From: DASTGO01 sp035719045
Lineage (GTDB): Bacteria > Actinomycetota > Actinomycetes > Actinomycetales > Kineosporiaceae
Reading direction: 5' to 3'
Length of the DNA: 18,160 nt
Assembly: GCA_035719045.1 (NCBI GenBank)
Contig: DASTGO010000437.1
Span: forward strand, 1-18,160
How positions within the stretch are numbered: the stretch's first letter is position 1; every line of letters starts with the position of its first letter. This document shows positions 7,060-13,658 of the stretch, one piece after another. Under the pieces are notes generated by a model. The model had not been told where the DNA came from. It saw nothing but the letters and a program-made list of their open reading frames with translations, and ran no database searches. The translations under genes were made by a program, and so were the position numbers.

Positions 7060-8499
7060 TTGGGGCAGCGGGCATCCCGGCAGGCGGGGCCGGACGCCTC
7101 GGCCACCCCGACCATGCCCGCGATGCCGCCCTGGCTGGGCGCGCTGGTGTTCGGCGTGGTGTGCTCGCTGGCCGCCACGGGGACCCGGGCGCTGACCGGG
7201 CTGCCGTTCTACCCGGTGACGGCGGTGATCTGCGCGACCGTGCTGGGCGCGATGGCCCAGCCCCGGGCGCAGCGCTGGATCGGCGAGGGCAGGCTGGACA
7301 ACCGGGCCGGGCTGCGGATCTCGCTGGCGATGGCCGTGTTCGGCGTGCTGTCCGCCGCCTGCGGTGCCGCGTTCATGGTCCCGGTCTTCGCCGTCATCGT
7401 CGCCTCGATCCACCTGCACTGGTCGGGCTGGCGGGTGTGGCGGACGGTGGCGTGGCAGAGCATCGCCTGGACGGCGGCGGAGGAGGTCCTGACCGGTCTG
7501 GGGGTGCTGCCCGCGGCCCTGCCGGTGGCACGCGAGCACGCCCTGGCCGGCCTGTCCCTCGCCATGGGACTGCAGGCCCTGGCCAACCTGGGGGTGACCG
7601 CACGGCGCCGGGAGGAGCTCACCGAGGAGCTGCGGTGGACCGAGTCCCGGTTCCGTGCCCTGGTCACCAAGTCCCGGGACGTGGTCGCGATCCTCACCCC
7701 GGAGGGCACGGTCGACTATCTGAGCCCGTCCCTGCGGCGGTACACGGGCCGGCCGCTGTCGGAGCTGACCGGGCGTCACGTGCGCGAGCTCCTGCCGCCG
7801 CGGGCCCTGGACCTGCTGACGGCGGCGATGCTGCGGCTCGGGGCCGAGCAGGCCGGGAGCAGCGAGGAGTTCGAGGTGGAGCTCGGGTCGGTGTCGGGGG
7901 AGAACCGCCGGCTGGAGCTCGTCGTGACCAACCTGCTGGACGACCCCGCGGTTGGGGGCTTCGTGGTGAACGGGAACGACATCACGGACAGCCACCGGTT
8001 CCGGGAACAGCTCGTGCACACCGCCACCCACGACCCGCTCACCGGCCTGCTGAACCGGTCCGCCTTCGTCACCGTGCTGCAGCGGGAGCTGGCCTCGGTC
8101 AGCCCGCAGACCCCCGCCTGGCTGCTGTTCTGCGATCTGGACGGGTTCAAGCTCGTCAACGACGGTCTCGGCCACGACGCCGGGGACACCGTGCTCGTGC
8201 ACGTCGCCCGGCGGCTGCGGCAACAGGCCGGGCCTACCGCCGTGGTGGGCCGTTTCGGCGGCGACGAGTTCACCGTGCTCATCCCGGTCGGCAGCTGCGC
8301 CGGGGACGCCCATCAGATACGTGACCTGCTCGCCGAGGCGGTGGCTCAGCCGTGCCCCCTGCTGGACGGGCGCAGCGTCACCGTCGGAGCGAGCTTCGGG
8401 CTGGTGGTCCTGGACGGCGGGCGCCTGCTCGCCGACGACGTGCTGCGCGAGGCCGACCAGCTGATGTACGAGCACAAGCGCACCGACTCCCGGCGCTGA
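7060..8499 (+). CDS. Membrane-bound PAS-GGDEF diguanylate cyclase
   Basis: 479 residues from TTG 7060 (GTG 7051 is possible). A hydrophobic N-terminal region with several membrane segments (about 20-185) leads into a PAS domain (about 198-310; SPSLRRYTGRPLSELTG, GNDIT) and a C-terminal GGDEF domain (about 325-479). The catalytic FGGDEF (GGDEF at 400-404), the DLDGFKLVND strand and DPLTGLLNR are intact, so synthesis of c-di-GMP from two GTP is expected. The inhibitory I-site RxxD, normally five residues before GGDEF, is absent (AVVGRFGGDEF), which suggests no product feedback. It is the last gene of the che block, directly after the degenerate EAL-HDOD protein, and probably supplies c-di-GMP near the motility machinery. 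The PAS input signal is unknown. Confidence 0.93.
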   Translation: MGQRASRQAGPDASATPTMPAMPPWLGALVFGVVCSLAATGTRALTGLPFYPVTAVICATVLGAMAQPRAQRWIGEGRLDNRAGLRISLAMAVFGVLSAACGAAFMVPVFAVIVASIHLHWSGWRVWRTVAWQSIAWTAAEEVLTGLGVLPAALPVAREHALAGLSLAMGLQALANLGVTARRREELTEELRWTESRFRALVTKSRDVVAILTPEGTVDYLSPSLRRYTGRPLSELTGRHVRELLPPRALDLLTAAMLRLGAEQAGSSEEFEVELGSVSGENRRLELVVTNLLDDPAVGGFVVNGNDITDSHRFREQLVHTATHDPLTGLLNRSAFVTVLQRELASVSPQTPAWLLFCDLDGFKLVNDGLGHDAGDTVLVHVARRLRQQAGPTAVVGRFGGDEFTVLIPVGSCAGDAHQIRDLLAEAVAQPCPLLDGRSVTVGASFGLVVLDGGRLLADDVLREADQLMYEHKRTDSRR

Positions 8500-8507
8500 C
8501 CGTCGCC

Positions 8508-8520
8508 CGGCCACCGGCCG
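8508..8520. terminator. Short hairpin after the GGDEF gene
   Basis: CGGCC (8508-8512) and GGCCG (8516-8520) form a perfect 5-bp stem with an ACC loop, 8 nt after the stop codon and between convergent genes. A second small inverted repeat, GTCAC-CC-GTGAC, lies at 8534-8545. Neither has a U-tract, so terminator function is only likely by position. Confidence 0.35.
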
Positions 8521-8545
8521 CCCCGGTGCCGTCGTCACCCGTGAC

Positions 8546-8582
8546 CGTCGTCCCGGTGCCCGTCGTCCCGGTGCCCGTCGTC
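8546..8582. repeat. 15-bp tandem repeat between convergent genes
   Basis: CGTCGTCCCGGTGCC is present at 8546-8560 and 8561-8575, followed by a 7-base partial copy to 8582. A related sequence (GTGCCGTCGTCACCC) precedes it. It lies in the 119-bp gap between the GGDEF gene and the convergent GH3 gene. Confidence 0.75.
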
Positions 8583-8618
8583 ACCCGCGCCGCCGCGGTT
8601 CCCCGGCCGGCGGGCTGG

Positions 8619-9887
8619 TCAGCGGCAGCCCTTCGCGGCGAGCACATGCGCGGCCGCCGCCCGTACCCGGGCCTCCGGCAGCTGGCCGGAGGCGACGGCC
8701 GCCGACAGGTCAGCGAGCAGGTTCTCCAGGTAGCCCGGGTGGTACAGCATCACCAGGTCCGCTCCGGCGGCCAGGGCGGCGACGGTGGCCTTCGAGGTGC
8801 CGTACTGCCGCTGGATGGCGTCCTGCTGGCTGAGCTCCGAGGTGATGACCAGCCCACGGAAGCCCAGGTCGGAGCGCAGGAACGTGTACACCGCCGGGTC
8901 CAGGGTGGCCGGCAGCCCGGCCCGGGAGGACACCCCGGGGACGTACACGTTGCCCACCACGACCGCGCTCGGGCCCGCCGTGGCCAGGTCGCGGAACGGG
9001 ACCAGATCCGACGCGCGCAGGGCGGACAGCGGCGGCGTCTGGGCGATCCCGTGCTCCGGATCGCCGGTGAGGTGTCCGTAGCCGGGGAAGTGGGTGAACG
9101 CGGGCAGCACGCCTGCGTCGCGCATCCCCGCGGCGAACGCCCCCGCGTGGGCCGTGACGTCGGCCGGTGACGAGCCGTAGGCCCGGTCGCCGGGGGTCGG
9201 GCCCGCCAGGTCCAGGACCGGTGCCAGATTCAGGGTGACCCCGACGGAGGCCAGCTGCCGGGCCCGCTGCGCCGCCAGGGTGCGCAGTTTCGCCGGGTCC
9301 ATCCGGTCCTGCTGCTGGGCGCTGGGCAGCTGACCGAACAGGGCCTCCACCCGCTGCACCCGCCCGCCTTCGTCGTCCACGGCGACGAGGGGCGGCGGGG
9401 ACTGGCCGGCGATCCGCTTGAGCACGCCGCTGCGGAAGGCCGTCAGGCCGCTGCTGTCGTAGACGACGATGCCCCCGACCGGGGTCGGGCCGTCGGTGAG
9501 GCCGCTCGGGCCCGTGGTGTTGGCACCGCTGACGCCGATCAGCAGGGTCTGCATCAGGGCCTGCTTGACGGTCAGCGAGTTCACCGCCGGGCAGCGGAAC
9601 GGCCCGCGGACGCTGAGCCGGGTGTCGGCCGGTCTCGTCGTGGCGGGGGCGGCCGGGCTCGGCGACGGCGTCGAGTCGATCCAGGCCGAGGACGACGGCG
9701 CGACGGTGAGCGCATCGGCGGTCGGGGTGGCGCGCGGTGCGGCGTATCCGGACTGCCGCGACGGTGGGGAGCCCGCCGTCCCCGACCGGTACACCACCAT
9801 CGCTCCGGTTCCCGCGGCGACGACGGCGGCGGTGACCGCGACCGTGGCCACGGCCGCGCCGACACCACGAGCGATGTTGCCAGGCAC
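8619..9887 (-). CDS. Membrane-anchored GH3 (NagZ-like) family protein, probably with an altered active site
   Basis: 422 residues. An N-terminal membrane anchor or uncleaved signal (about 8-33, no lipobox Cys) is followed by a Pro/Ser/Thr-rich linker (about 36-90) and a GH3 barrel domain. Family motifs are recognisable: VDDEGGRVQR (about 170-179), LNLAPVLDL, and THFPGYG (265-271) where NagZ has KHFPGHG. Known NagZ enzymes remove beta-N-acetylglucosamine from peptidoglycan fragments using an Asp nucleophile in 'SDDL' or 'TDAL'. Here that segment reads ITSELS, placing Ser350 at the nucleophile position. Substrate-contacting Lys and His are also replaced (T265, Y270). It is probably a non-catalytic cell-wall binder, or has changed chemistry. 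GTG 9887 is chosen because GAGGGGG lies 5 nt upstream; GTG 9911 is an alternative. Confidence 0.88.
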   Translation of the reverse strand: MPGNIARGVGAAVATVAVTAAVVAAGTGAMVVYRSGTAGSPPSRQSGYAAPRATPTADALTVAPSSSAWIDSTPSPSPAAPATTRPADTRLSVRGPFRCPAVNSLTVKQALMQTLLIGVSGANTTGPSGLTDGPTPVGGIVVYDSSGLTAFRSGVLKRIAGQSPPPLVAVDDEGGRVQRVEALFGQLPSAQQQDRMDPAKLRTLAAQRARQLASVGVTLNLAPVLDLAGPTPGDRAYGSSPADVTAHAGAFAAGMRDAGVLPAFTHFPGYGHLTGDPEHGIAQTPPLSALRASDLVPFRDLATAGPSAVVVGNVYVPGVSSRAGLPATLDPAVYTFLRSDLGFRGLVITSELSQQDAIQRQYGTSKATVAALAAGADLVMLYHPGYLENLLADLSAAVASGQLPEARVRAAAAHVLAAKGCR

Positions 9888-9892
9888 GGGTA

Positions 9893-9899
9893 CCCCCTC
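9893..9899 (-). promoter_or_regulatory. Ribosome binding site deciding the GH3 start
   Basis: On the - strand GAGGGGG lies 5 nt before GTG 9887. It falls inside the frame opened by GTG 9911, arguing for the shorter protein. Confidence 0.55.
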
Positions 9900-9939
9900 G
9901 ATCGGCTCCACGGGCTGCCGTGGGTCCCCGATGACCAGG

Positions 9940-9985
9940 CAATGTGGCTGTATGTAGTCGATCGAATTCTAATTGTGACGATGTC
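9940..9985. promoter_or_regulatory. AT-rich promoter-like patch upstream of the GH3 gene
   Basis: This is one of the few AT-rich stretches in the window (ATCGAATTCTAATTGTGACG). On the - strand it contains TAGAAT (9966-9971), five of six matches to TATAAT, about 80 nt before the GH3 start. No convincing -35 hexamer is visible 16-18 nt upstream. The patch lies between divergent genes and could serve either one. Confidence 0.35.
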
Positions 9986-10094
9986 TGCGGCTCGGGATCG
10001 TCGGACCGGCGCGCCGCGCCCGCCGGGGGGCGGGCCGCAGCCGCGGGTGACCCAGCTGCGCCCGCGGAGCCGGGGAAGCGGCCTCGCCTGCGGC

Positions 10095-10100
10095 TACTCT
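10095..10100 (+). promoter_or_regulatory. Leaderless-type -10 element for the TOBE regulator
   Basis: TACTCT fits the actinobacterial TAnnnT -10 pattern and ends 6 nt before GTG 10107. That spacing puts the transcription start on the start codon. There is no Shine-Dalgarno sequence, which fits a leaderless mRNA. Confidence 0.5.
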
Positions 10101-10106
10101 CGGCCC

Positions 10107-10517
10107 GTGCCCACCTTCCGGATCCGCCAGGCCGCCGAACTGCTCGGGGTCAGCGACGACACGCTGCGCCGCTGGGCCGACTCCGGCCGGCTGGCCACGG
10201 TCACCGACTCCGGCGGCCGCCGCGCGGTGGACGGTGCCGAACTGGCCCGGTTCGCCGAGGAGCTCGCGCACTCCCAGCCGGACGCCGAGGCCAGCCTGCC
10301 GATCGTCCGGCAGTCGGCGCGCAACCGGCTCACCGGCCTGGTCACCCGGGTGGTCCGGGATACCGTGATGGCCCAGGTGGAACTGCAGGCCGGGCCGTTC
10401 CGCATCGTGTCGCTGATGAGCCGGGAGGCGGCCGACGACCTCGGGCTCGAACCCGGGGTGCTCGCGGTCGCCAGCATCAAGTCCACGAATGTCGTCGTGG
10501 AGATCCCCGGGGCCTGA
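10107..10517 (+). CDS. Small HTH-TOBE (Mop-type) regulator, probable molybdate-responsive
   Basis: 136 residues. The N-terminal MerR/excisionase-like helix-turn-helix (about 1-50; RIRQAAELLGVSDDTLRRWA, then DSGGRRAV) is followed by a single TOBE/Mop domain (about 70-134; SARNRLTGLV at 70-79 and VASIKSTNVVVEI). TOBE/Mop domains of this type bind molybdate or tungstate oxyanions, and proteins with this pairing are usually treated as DNA-binding regulators or Mo-storage-like proteins in actinobacteria. No molybdate transporter or molybdoenzyme gene lies in the window, so the target is not known. GTG 10107 is chosen because the encoded HTH begins there and a leaderless -10 precedes it; the frame is open further upstream but without homology-like sequence. 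Confidence 0.85.
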   Translation: MPTFRIRQAAELLGVSDDTLRRWADSGRLATVTDSGGRRAVDGAELARFAEELAHSQPDAEASLPIVRQSARNRLTGLVTRVVRDTVMAQVELQAGPFRIVSLMSREAADDLGLEPGVLAVASIKSTNVVVEIPGA

Positions 10518-10549
10518 CGCCTGACCGTCCGTGGCCGTCCCGTAGCGCT

Positions 10550-10572
10550 CCCGGCTCGTCCCCGGGGCCGGG
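10550..10572 (+). terminator. Hairpin downstream of the TOBE regulator
   Basis: CCCGGC (10550-10555) pairs perfectly with GCCGGG (10567-10572), with an 11-nt loop, 32 nt after the stop codon. There is no U-tract. Confidence 0.4.
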
Positions 10573-10650
10573 TGTCTGCCTCAGCCGAATCCCCTTCCCT
10601 CCGGCCGGTGCCTGTCGTAAGGTGACGCACGGTGGCCGTTGACCGGGCAC

Positions 10651-10676
10651 TGTGACTGTCGGTCAGCGGGTGTGAC
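10651..10676. other. Operator-like repeats in the 321-bp gap between the TOBE and HAD genes
   Basis: TGTGAC occurs at 10651-10656 and 10671-10676, exactly 20 bp apart. Between them TGAC (10653-10656) and GTCA (10662-10665) form a small palindrome. TTGACC lies just upstream (10639-10644) but no good -10 follows at 17 nt. This could be a protein-binding site; no protein is assigned. Confidence 0.3.
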
Positions 10677-10716
10677 AGGGTTAAGGCCCTGGACCGGTCG
10701 GCCGCCGAATGACGGA

Positions 10717-10761
10717 CGGGGGCCGCCCGGGTGGCACGGGGGAATGCCCGGTCGGCCCCCG
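10717..10761. repeat. Long perfect inverted repeat with inner stem
   Basis: CGGGGGCCG (10717-10725) and CGGCCCCCG (10753-10761) are perfect complements across a 27-nt spacer. The spacer can fold further (CCGGG...CCCGG and GGCA...TGCC). It lies 78 nt before the HAD gene. Possible roles are a terminator for read-through from upstream or a protein or RNA structural site. Confidence 0.6.
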
Positions 10762-10838
10762 TATCCGGACTCCCCCATCCGGACCACTGATCCCGGCCCC
10801 TGGACCCGGTGGTTGCCGCCGCGGGCCAGGATGTCCCC

Positions 10839-11645
10839 ATGCGGCTGGTGGCCTCGGACCTGGACGGCACGATCGTCCGGCCGGACGGGACGATCTCGGC
10901 CCGGACCCTTGCCGCCCTGGAGGCCTGCGAGCGCCGGGAGATCGGCATCGTCTTCGTCACCGGCCGCCCGCCCCGCTGGATGGCACCGGTCGCGCAGGCC
11001 ACCCGGCACCAGGGGATCGCCGTCTGCGGCAACGGTGCCGTTGTCTACGACCTGGCAACCGAGCGGATCGTGCGGACCCGGGGGCTGACCGCGCAGGCCG
11101 TCCGGGACACCGTCGGCGCGCTGCGGGCCGTGCTGCCCGGGGCGTCGTTCTCGCTGGAGACCACGTCCGGGTACCGGCGCGAGCCGCAGTTCATGCCGCA
11201 CCACGAGGCGGCCGCCGCCGCGCTGACCGGCTCGATCGACGAACTGCTGGCCGACGATGCGGTGGTGCTCAAGGTGCTCTGCCGGGACGAGTCCTCCACC
11301 GCCGACCCGATGCTCGCCCTGGCCCGGACCGCGCTGTCCGGGATCAGCGAGCCGGTGCACTCCAACCCGGCCGGCTCGATGCTGGAGATGTCGGCGCTCG
11401 GCGTCAGCAAGGCCTCGACCCTTGCGGAGCTGGCCGCCGCGCAGGGGGTCGAGGCCGCGGAGGTGGTGGCGTTCGGGGACATGCCGAACGACGTGCCGAT
11501 GCTGCGCTGGGCCGGCCGCGGCTACGCCATGGCGGACGGTCATCCGGAGGCCATCGCCGCCGCCGACGAGACCGCTCCGGCCTGCGCCGAGGACGGCGTC
11601 GCGCAGGTCCTCGAGCGGTTACTTGCCTGCCCGGGCAGATGTTGA
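10839..11645 (+). CDS. Cof-type HAD-IIB family phosphatase
   Basis: 268 residues, typical for the Cof/HAD-IIB group. All four HAD motifs are present: motif I DLDGT (D7 nucleophile, D9 acid/base), motif II T41 in FVTGRPPR, motif III K191 in GVSKASTL, and motif IV GDMPNDVPML (D214, D218). GNGAVVYD (64-71) is also characteristic. The type IIB cap lies between motifs II and III (about 80-185). Enzymes of this family dephosphorylate small phosphorylated metabolites such as sugar phosphates or cofactor precursors, and the exact substrate is not predictable here. ATG 10839 gives the DLDGT motif its usual position near residue 7-11. AGGA 7 nt upstream, within CAGGAT, may act as ribosome binding site or as a leaderless -10. 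Confidence 0.93.
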   Translation: MRLVASDLDGTIVRPDGTISARTLAALEACERREIGIVFVTGRPPRWMAPVAQATRHQGIAVCGNGAVVYDLATERIVRTRGLTAQAVRDTVGALRAVLPGASFSLETTSGYRREPQFMPHHEAAAAALTGSIDELLADDAVVLKVLCRDESSTADPMLALARTALSGISEPVHSNPAGSMLEMSALGVSKASTLAELAAAQGVEAAEVVAFGDMPNDVPMLRWAGRGYAMADGHPEAIAAADETAPACAEDGVAQVLERLLACPGRC

Positions 11646-11713
11646 CCTTGGTTTGACCCGGGGCTGAGCCGGCAACGACACACCATCCAGCAGGGTCTCA
11701 GCATCACGTCGCA

Positions 11714-11759
11714 GCCTGGCTGCACCAGGCCCGCAGGCGGGTGCTCCCCGCGGGCGGGG
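11714..11759 (+). terminator. Three consecutive hairpins between the HAD gene and the apbE unit
   Basis: GCCTGG/CCAGGC (11714-11719 and 11725-11730), CCCG/CGGG (11730-11733 and 11738-11741) and CCCCG/CGGGG (11746-11750 and 11755-11759) are perfect short stems packed end to end. They may terminate the HAD transcript or form a structured leader for the 39-aa ORF that starts 37 nt further on. Confidence 0.4.
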
Positions 11760-11796
11760 GTGGACCGGCGTGAGACGGACGTCGGAGGAGGTTGCG

Positions 11797-11916
11797 GTGG
11801 CACCGATCAGCCCGAGCGACCGGGACCGGGCACGTGAGCGGATCGGCACGGCCACGGCGAGCCTCGCCATCCTGGCCACCGGTGGGGCCGGCGCGGTCCG
11901 GTCGCAGGGTTCGTGA
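11797..11916 (+). CDS. 39-aa ORF of unknown function, coupled to apbE
   Basis: GTG 11797 is preceded by GGAGGAGG (11784-11791, 5-nt spacing), the strongest ribosome binding site in this part of the window. The 39 residues comprise a charged N-terminus (SPSDRDRARERIG) and a small hydrophobic stretch (TATASLAILATGGAGAV) that could be a short membrane helix. Its TGA (11914-11916) overlaps the GTG of the ApbE gene in a GTGA. The site and overlap suggest that it is translated and couples translation into apbE. I do not recognise it. It may be a genuine small membrane protein or the remaining N-terminus of a longer one; in other actinobacteria apbE is often next to FMN-binding or ferric-reductase-like membrane genes. 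Confidence 0.6.
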   Translation: MAPISPSDRDRARERIGTATASLAILATGGAGAVRSQGS

Positions 11917-12878
11917 CCGGCATGGGCGCCCCCTTCTCGACGACCGCGCGTTGGCCGGCGCTCGGCACCACCGCCGAGCTCGCGGTCACCCGGCCGGAGC
12001 TCCTGGACGACGCGGTGGCCCGGGCACAGCGCCTGCTGAACCGGATCGACCAGGCCCTGAGCAGGTTCCGGGCCGACTCCGACCTGACCCGGGCCAATGC
12101 CGCCGCCGGTGCGTGGGCACCGGTGGACCGGCTCCTGGTGGACGCGGTGTCGGCGGCGGTGCGGGCCGCCCGGGCCACCGGCGGGCTGGTCGACCCCACC
12201 CTGGGCCGTCCGATGGCGGCGATCGGCTACGACCGGGACCTCGACGACGTGCGGGCCGACCGGGTCGACCCGGCGTCGGTGCGGCTGGCCCCCGGCCCGC
12301 CCTGTCCCGGAGCCTGGACGCGGATCGGCGTGGACCCCGGCGGACGGATCCGTGTCCCGGAGGGGACGGCCCTGGACCTGGGTGCCACCGGCAAGGGTTT
12401 CGCCGCAGACCTGATCGCCGCCGACCTGGTCGAGGCGATCGGCTGCGGAGTGGTGATCAGTCTCGGCGGCGACGTGGCGGTCGCTGGAGATCCGCCGGCC
12501 ACCTGCGACGGGACGGGCTGGCCGGTCGCGGTCGGGGACGCCGGCGCCGGGCGCCTGCAGACGGTCCTGCTGGACAGCGGCGGGCTGGCCACCTCCAGCA
12601 CCCGGCGGCGCCTCTGGCGGCACGGTGGGCTGCTCGTGCACCACCTGCTCGACCCTGCGACCGGCATGCCCGTGCCGCCGATCTGGGACGAGGTGAGCGT
12701 GCGGGCCCGGTCCTGCGTGGACGCCAACGCGGCGAGCACCGCCGCCATGGTGCTCGGGGACAGCGCGACCAGTTGGCTGGACTCCTGCGGCCTGCCCGGC
12801 CGGCTCGTCGGCCACCACGGCCGGGTGCTGCTCACCGCCGGCTGGCCGGTTCCCGAGGACGTGGCCGCCGCCGGCTGA
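11913..12878 (+). CDS. apbE: ApbE-family FAD:protein FMN transferase
   Basis: 321 residues covering the ApbE domain. Recognisable motifs are SRFRADSDLTRAN (50-62), GLVDPTLG (91-98), LDLGATGKGFAADL (154-167, K161), SLGGDV (183-188), GLATSS (224-229), HHLLDPATGMP (243-253) and CVDANAASTAAMVLG (268-282), the region that holds the Asp/Thr metal ligands in the family. Known ApbE enzymes attach FMN from FAD to Thr or Ser of target flavoproteins of redox complexes. No signal peptide or lipobox is present, unlike exported lipoprotein ApbEs, so it should act in the cytoplasm. No target flavoprotein is encoded in the window. The GTG start overlaps the preceding 39-aa ORF by 4 nt and has no better site of its own. 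Confidence 0.92.
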   Translation: MTGMGAPFSTTARWPALGTTAELAVTRPELLDDAVARAQRLLNRIDQALSRFRADSDLTRANAAAGAWAPVDRLLVDAVSAAVRAARATGGLVDPTLGRPMAAIGYDRDLDDVRADRVDPASVRLAPGPPCPGAWTRIGVDPGGRIRVPEGTALDLGATGKGFAADLIAADLVEAIGCGVVISLGGDVAVAGDPPATCDGTGWPVAVGDAGAGRLQTVLLDSGGLATSSTRRRLWRHGGLLVHHLLDPATGMPVPPIWDEVSVRARSCVDANAASTAAMVLGDSATSWLDSCGLPGRLVGHHGRVLLTAGWPVPEDVAAAG

Positions 12879-12890
12879 GCGGATCGGCCG

Positions 12891-12913
12891 CCGGCCCCGG
12901 TCACCGGAGCCGG
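12891..12913. terminator. Bidirectional hairpin terminator between apbE and bpa
   Basis: CCGGCCCCGG (12891-12900) pairs with CCGGAGCCGG (12904-12913) across a TCA loop with one mismatch. It lies 12 nt after the apbE stop, between convergent genes, so it can serve both. Confidence 0.65.
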
Positions 12914-12915
12914 CC

Positions 12916-12982
12916 GTCCCCAGGGTGGCCGTCCACAGGTTCGGTTGCCTACAGATCCGCTGTCTACGGGTCTGTCTACAGG
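12916..12982. repeat. Degenerate ~15-bp repeat at the 3' end of bpa
   Basis: Five related 9-mers, GTCCCCAGG (12916), GTCCACAGG (12931), GCCTACAGA (12947), GTCTACGGG (12962) and GTCTACAGG (12974), follow each other at 15, 16, 15 and 12 bp. The last copy overlaps the stop codon and final codons of bpa, including part of its functional GQYL tail. Confidence 0.5.
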
Positions 12983-13566
12983 TACTGGCCGGTCTGGCGT
13001 TCCGGACCCTCTTCCATCCCGGGCAGGCCGGGCATGGCACCTGGTGCGAGACCCTGCGGCAGGGCCCGGCGCATCTGCTCCAGTTGGGCGCGCGCAGCCA
13101 TCTGCTGGGCGAACAGCGCGGTCTGGATGCCGTGGAACAGGCCCTCCAGCCACCCGACCAGCTGGGCCTGGGCGATCCGCAGTTCGGCGTCCGAGGGCGC
13201 GTTGGCCGAGTCGGTGAACGGCAGGGTGATCCGCTCCAGCTCCTCGACCAGTTCCGGGGCCAGGCCCTGTTCGAGCTCCTTGATCGAGCGGTCGTGGATC
13301 TCCGCCAGCCGGGCCCGGCCCGCCTCGTCCAGCGGCGCCTGCCGGACCTCCTCCAGCAGCTGCTTGATCATGCTGCCGATCCGCATCACCTTGGCCGGCT
13401 GCTCGATGAGCTCGGCCGGATTGCGCTCGTCGCCGTCGGGATCCGTGGTCCCGGACACCGCCATACCTTCGGGCGTCACGACGACGACCCTCTCCCCGCG
13501 CACCCGGCGGCCCTGCGCCTCGCCAGGCTCCTGCTCGGGCGTCCCGCTGTCGCTCGTCTGCGTCAT
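12976..13566 (-). CDS. bpa: Bacterial proteasome activator Bpa/PafE
   Basis: 196 residues ending in GQYL, the C-terminal motif by which Bpa (PafE) docks on the 20S proteasome. A flexible acidic N-terminus (about 1-50) is followed by a helical core: about 55-95 with RIGSMIKQLLEEVRQAPLDE, then RARLAEIHDRSIKELEQGL and VGWLEGLFHGIQTALFAQQM. A Gly/Pro/Met-rich tail (about 170-190) leads to GQYL. The known protein forms a dodecameric ring that opens the proteasome gate without ATP and delivers unfolded substrates. It is somewhat longer than the mycobacterial protein. Only actinobacteria with a 20S proteasome carry it, so the genome should encode prcB/prcA elsewhere. ATG 13566 has CAGGAT 6 nt upstream. 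It is divergent from the PLP enzyme gene. Confidence 0.95.
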   Translation of the reverse strand: MTQTSDSGTPEQEPGEAQGRRVRGERVVVVTPEGMAVSGTTDPDGDERNPAELIEQPAKVMRIGSMIKQLLEEVRQAPLDEAGRARLAEIHDRSIKELEQGLAPELVEELERITLPFTDSANAPSDAELRIAQAQLVGWLEGLFHGIQTALFAQQMAARAQLEQMRRALPQGLAPGAMPGLPGMEEGPERQTGQYL

Positions 13567-13646
13567 GGCTCCATCCTGCCGTGCCGGGTACGGGTGCCGC
13601 GCGAGGTCGCGCCCGGTCGGCCGCCGTGGGGCGCCTGATGCTGCCC

Positions 13647-13652
13647 TACCCT
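13647..13652 (+). promoter_or_regulatory. Leaderless-type -10 element for the PLP enzyme
   Basis: TACCCT (TAnnnT pattern) ends 6 nt before ATG 13659, the spacing seen for leaderless actinobacterial mRNAs. No Shine-Dalgarno sequence precedes the start. Confidence 0.5.
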
Positions 13653-13658
13653 GCGGGA

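Noticed and set aside
11642..11680. TTGACC/TTTGACC as -35 elements of an apbE-unit promoter
   Set aside because: No acceptable -10 hexamer lies 16-18 nt downstream of either copy.
12925..13638. A 237-codon + strand frame opposite bpa
   Set aside because: The - strand encodes a Bpa protein with the diagnostic GQYL end; the + frame is its shadow.
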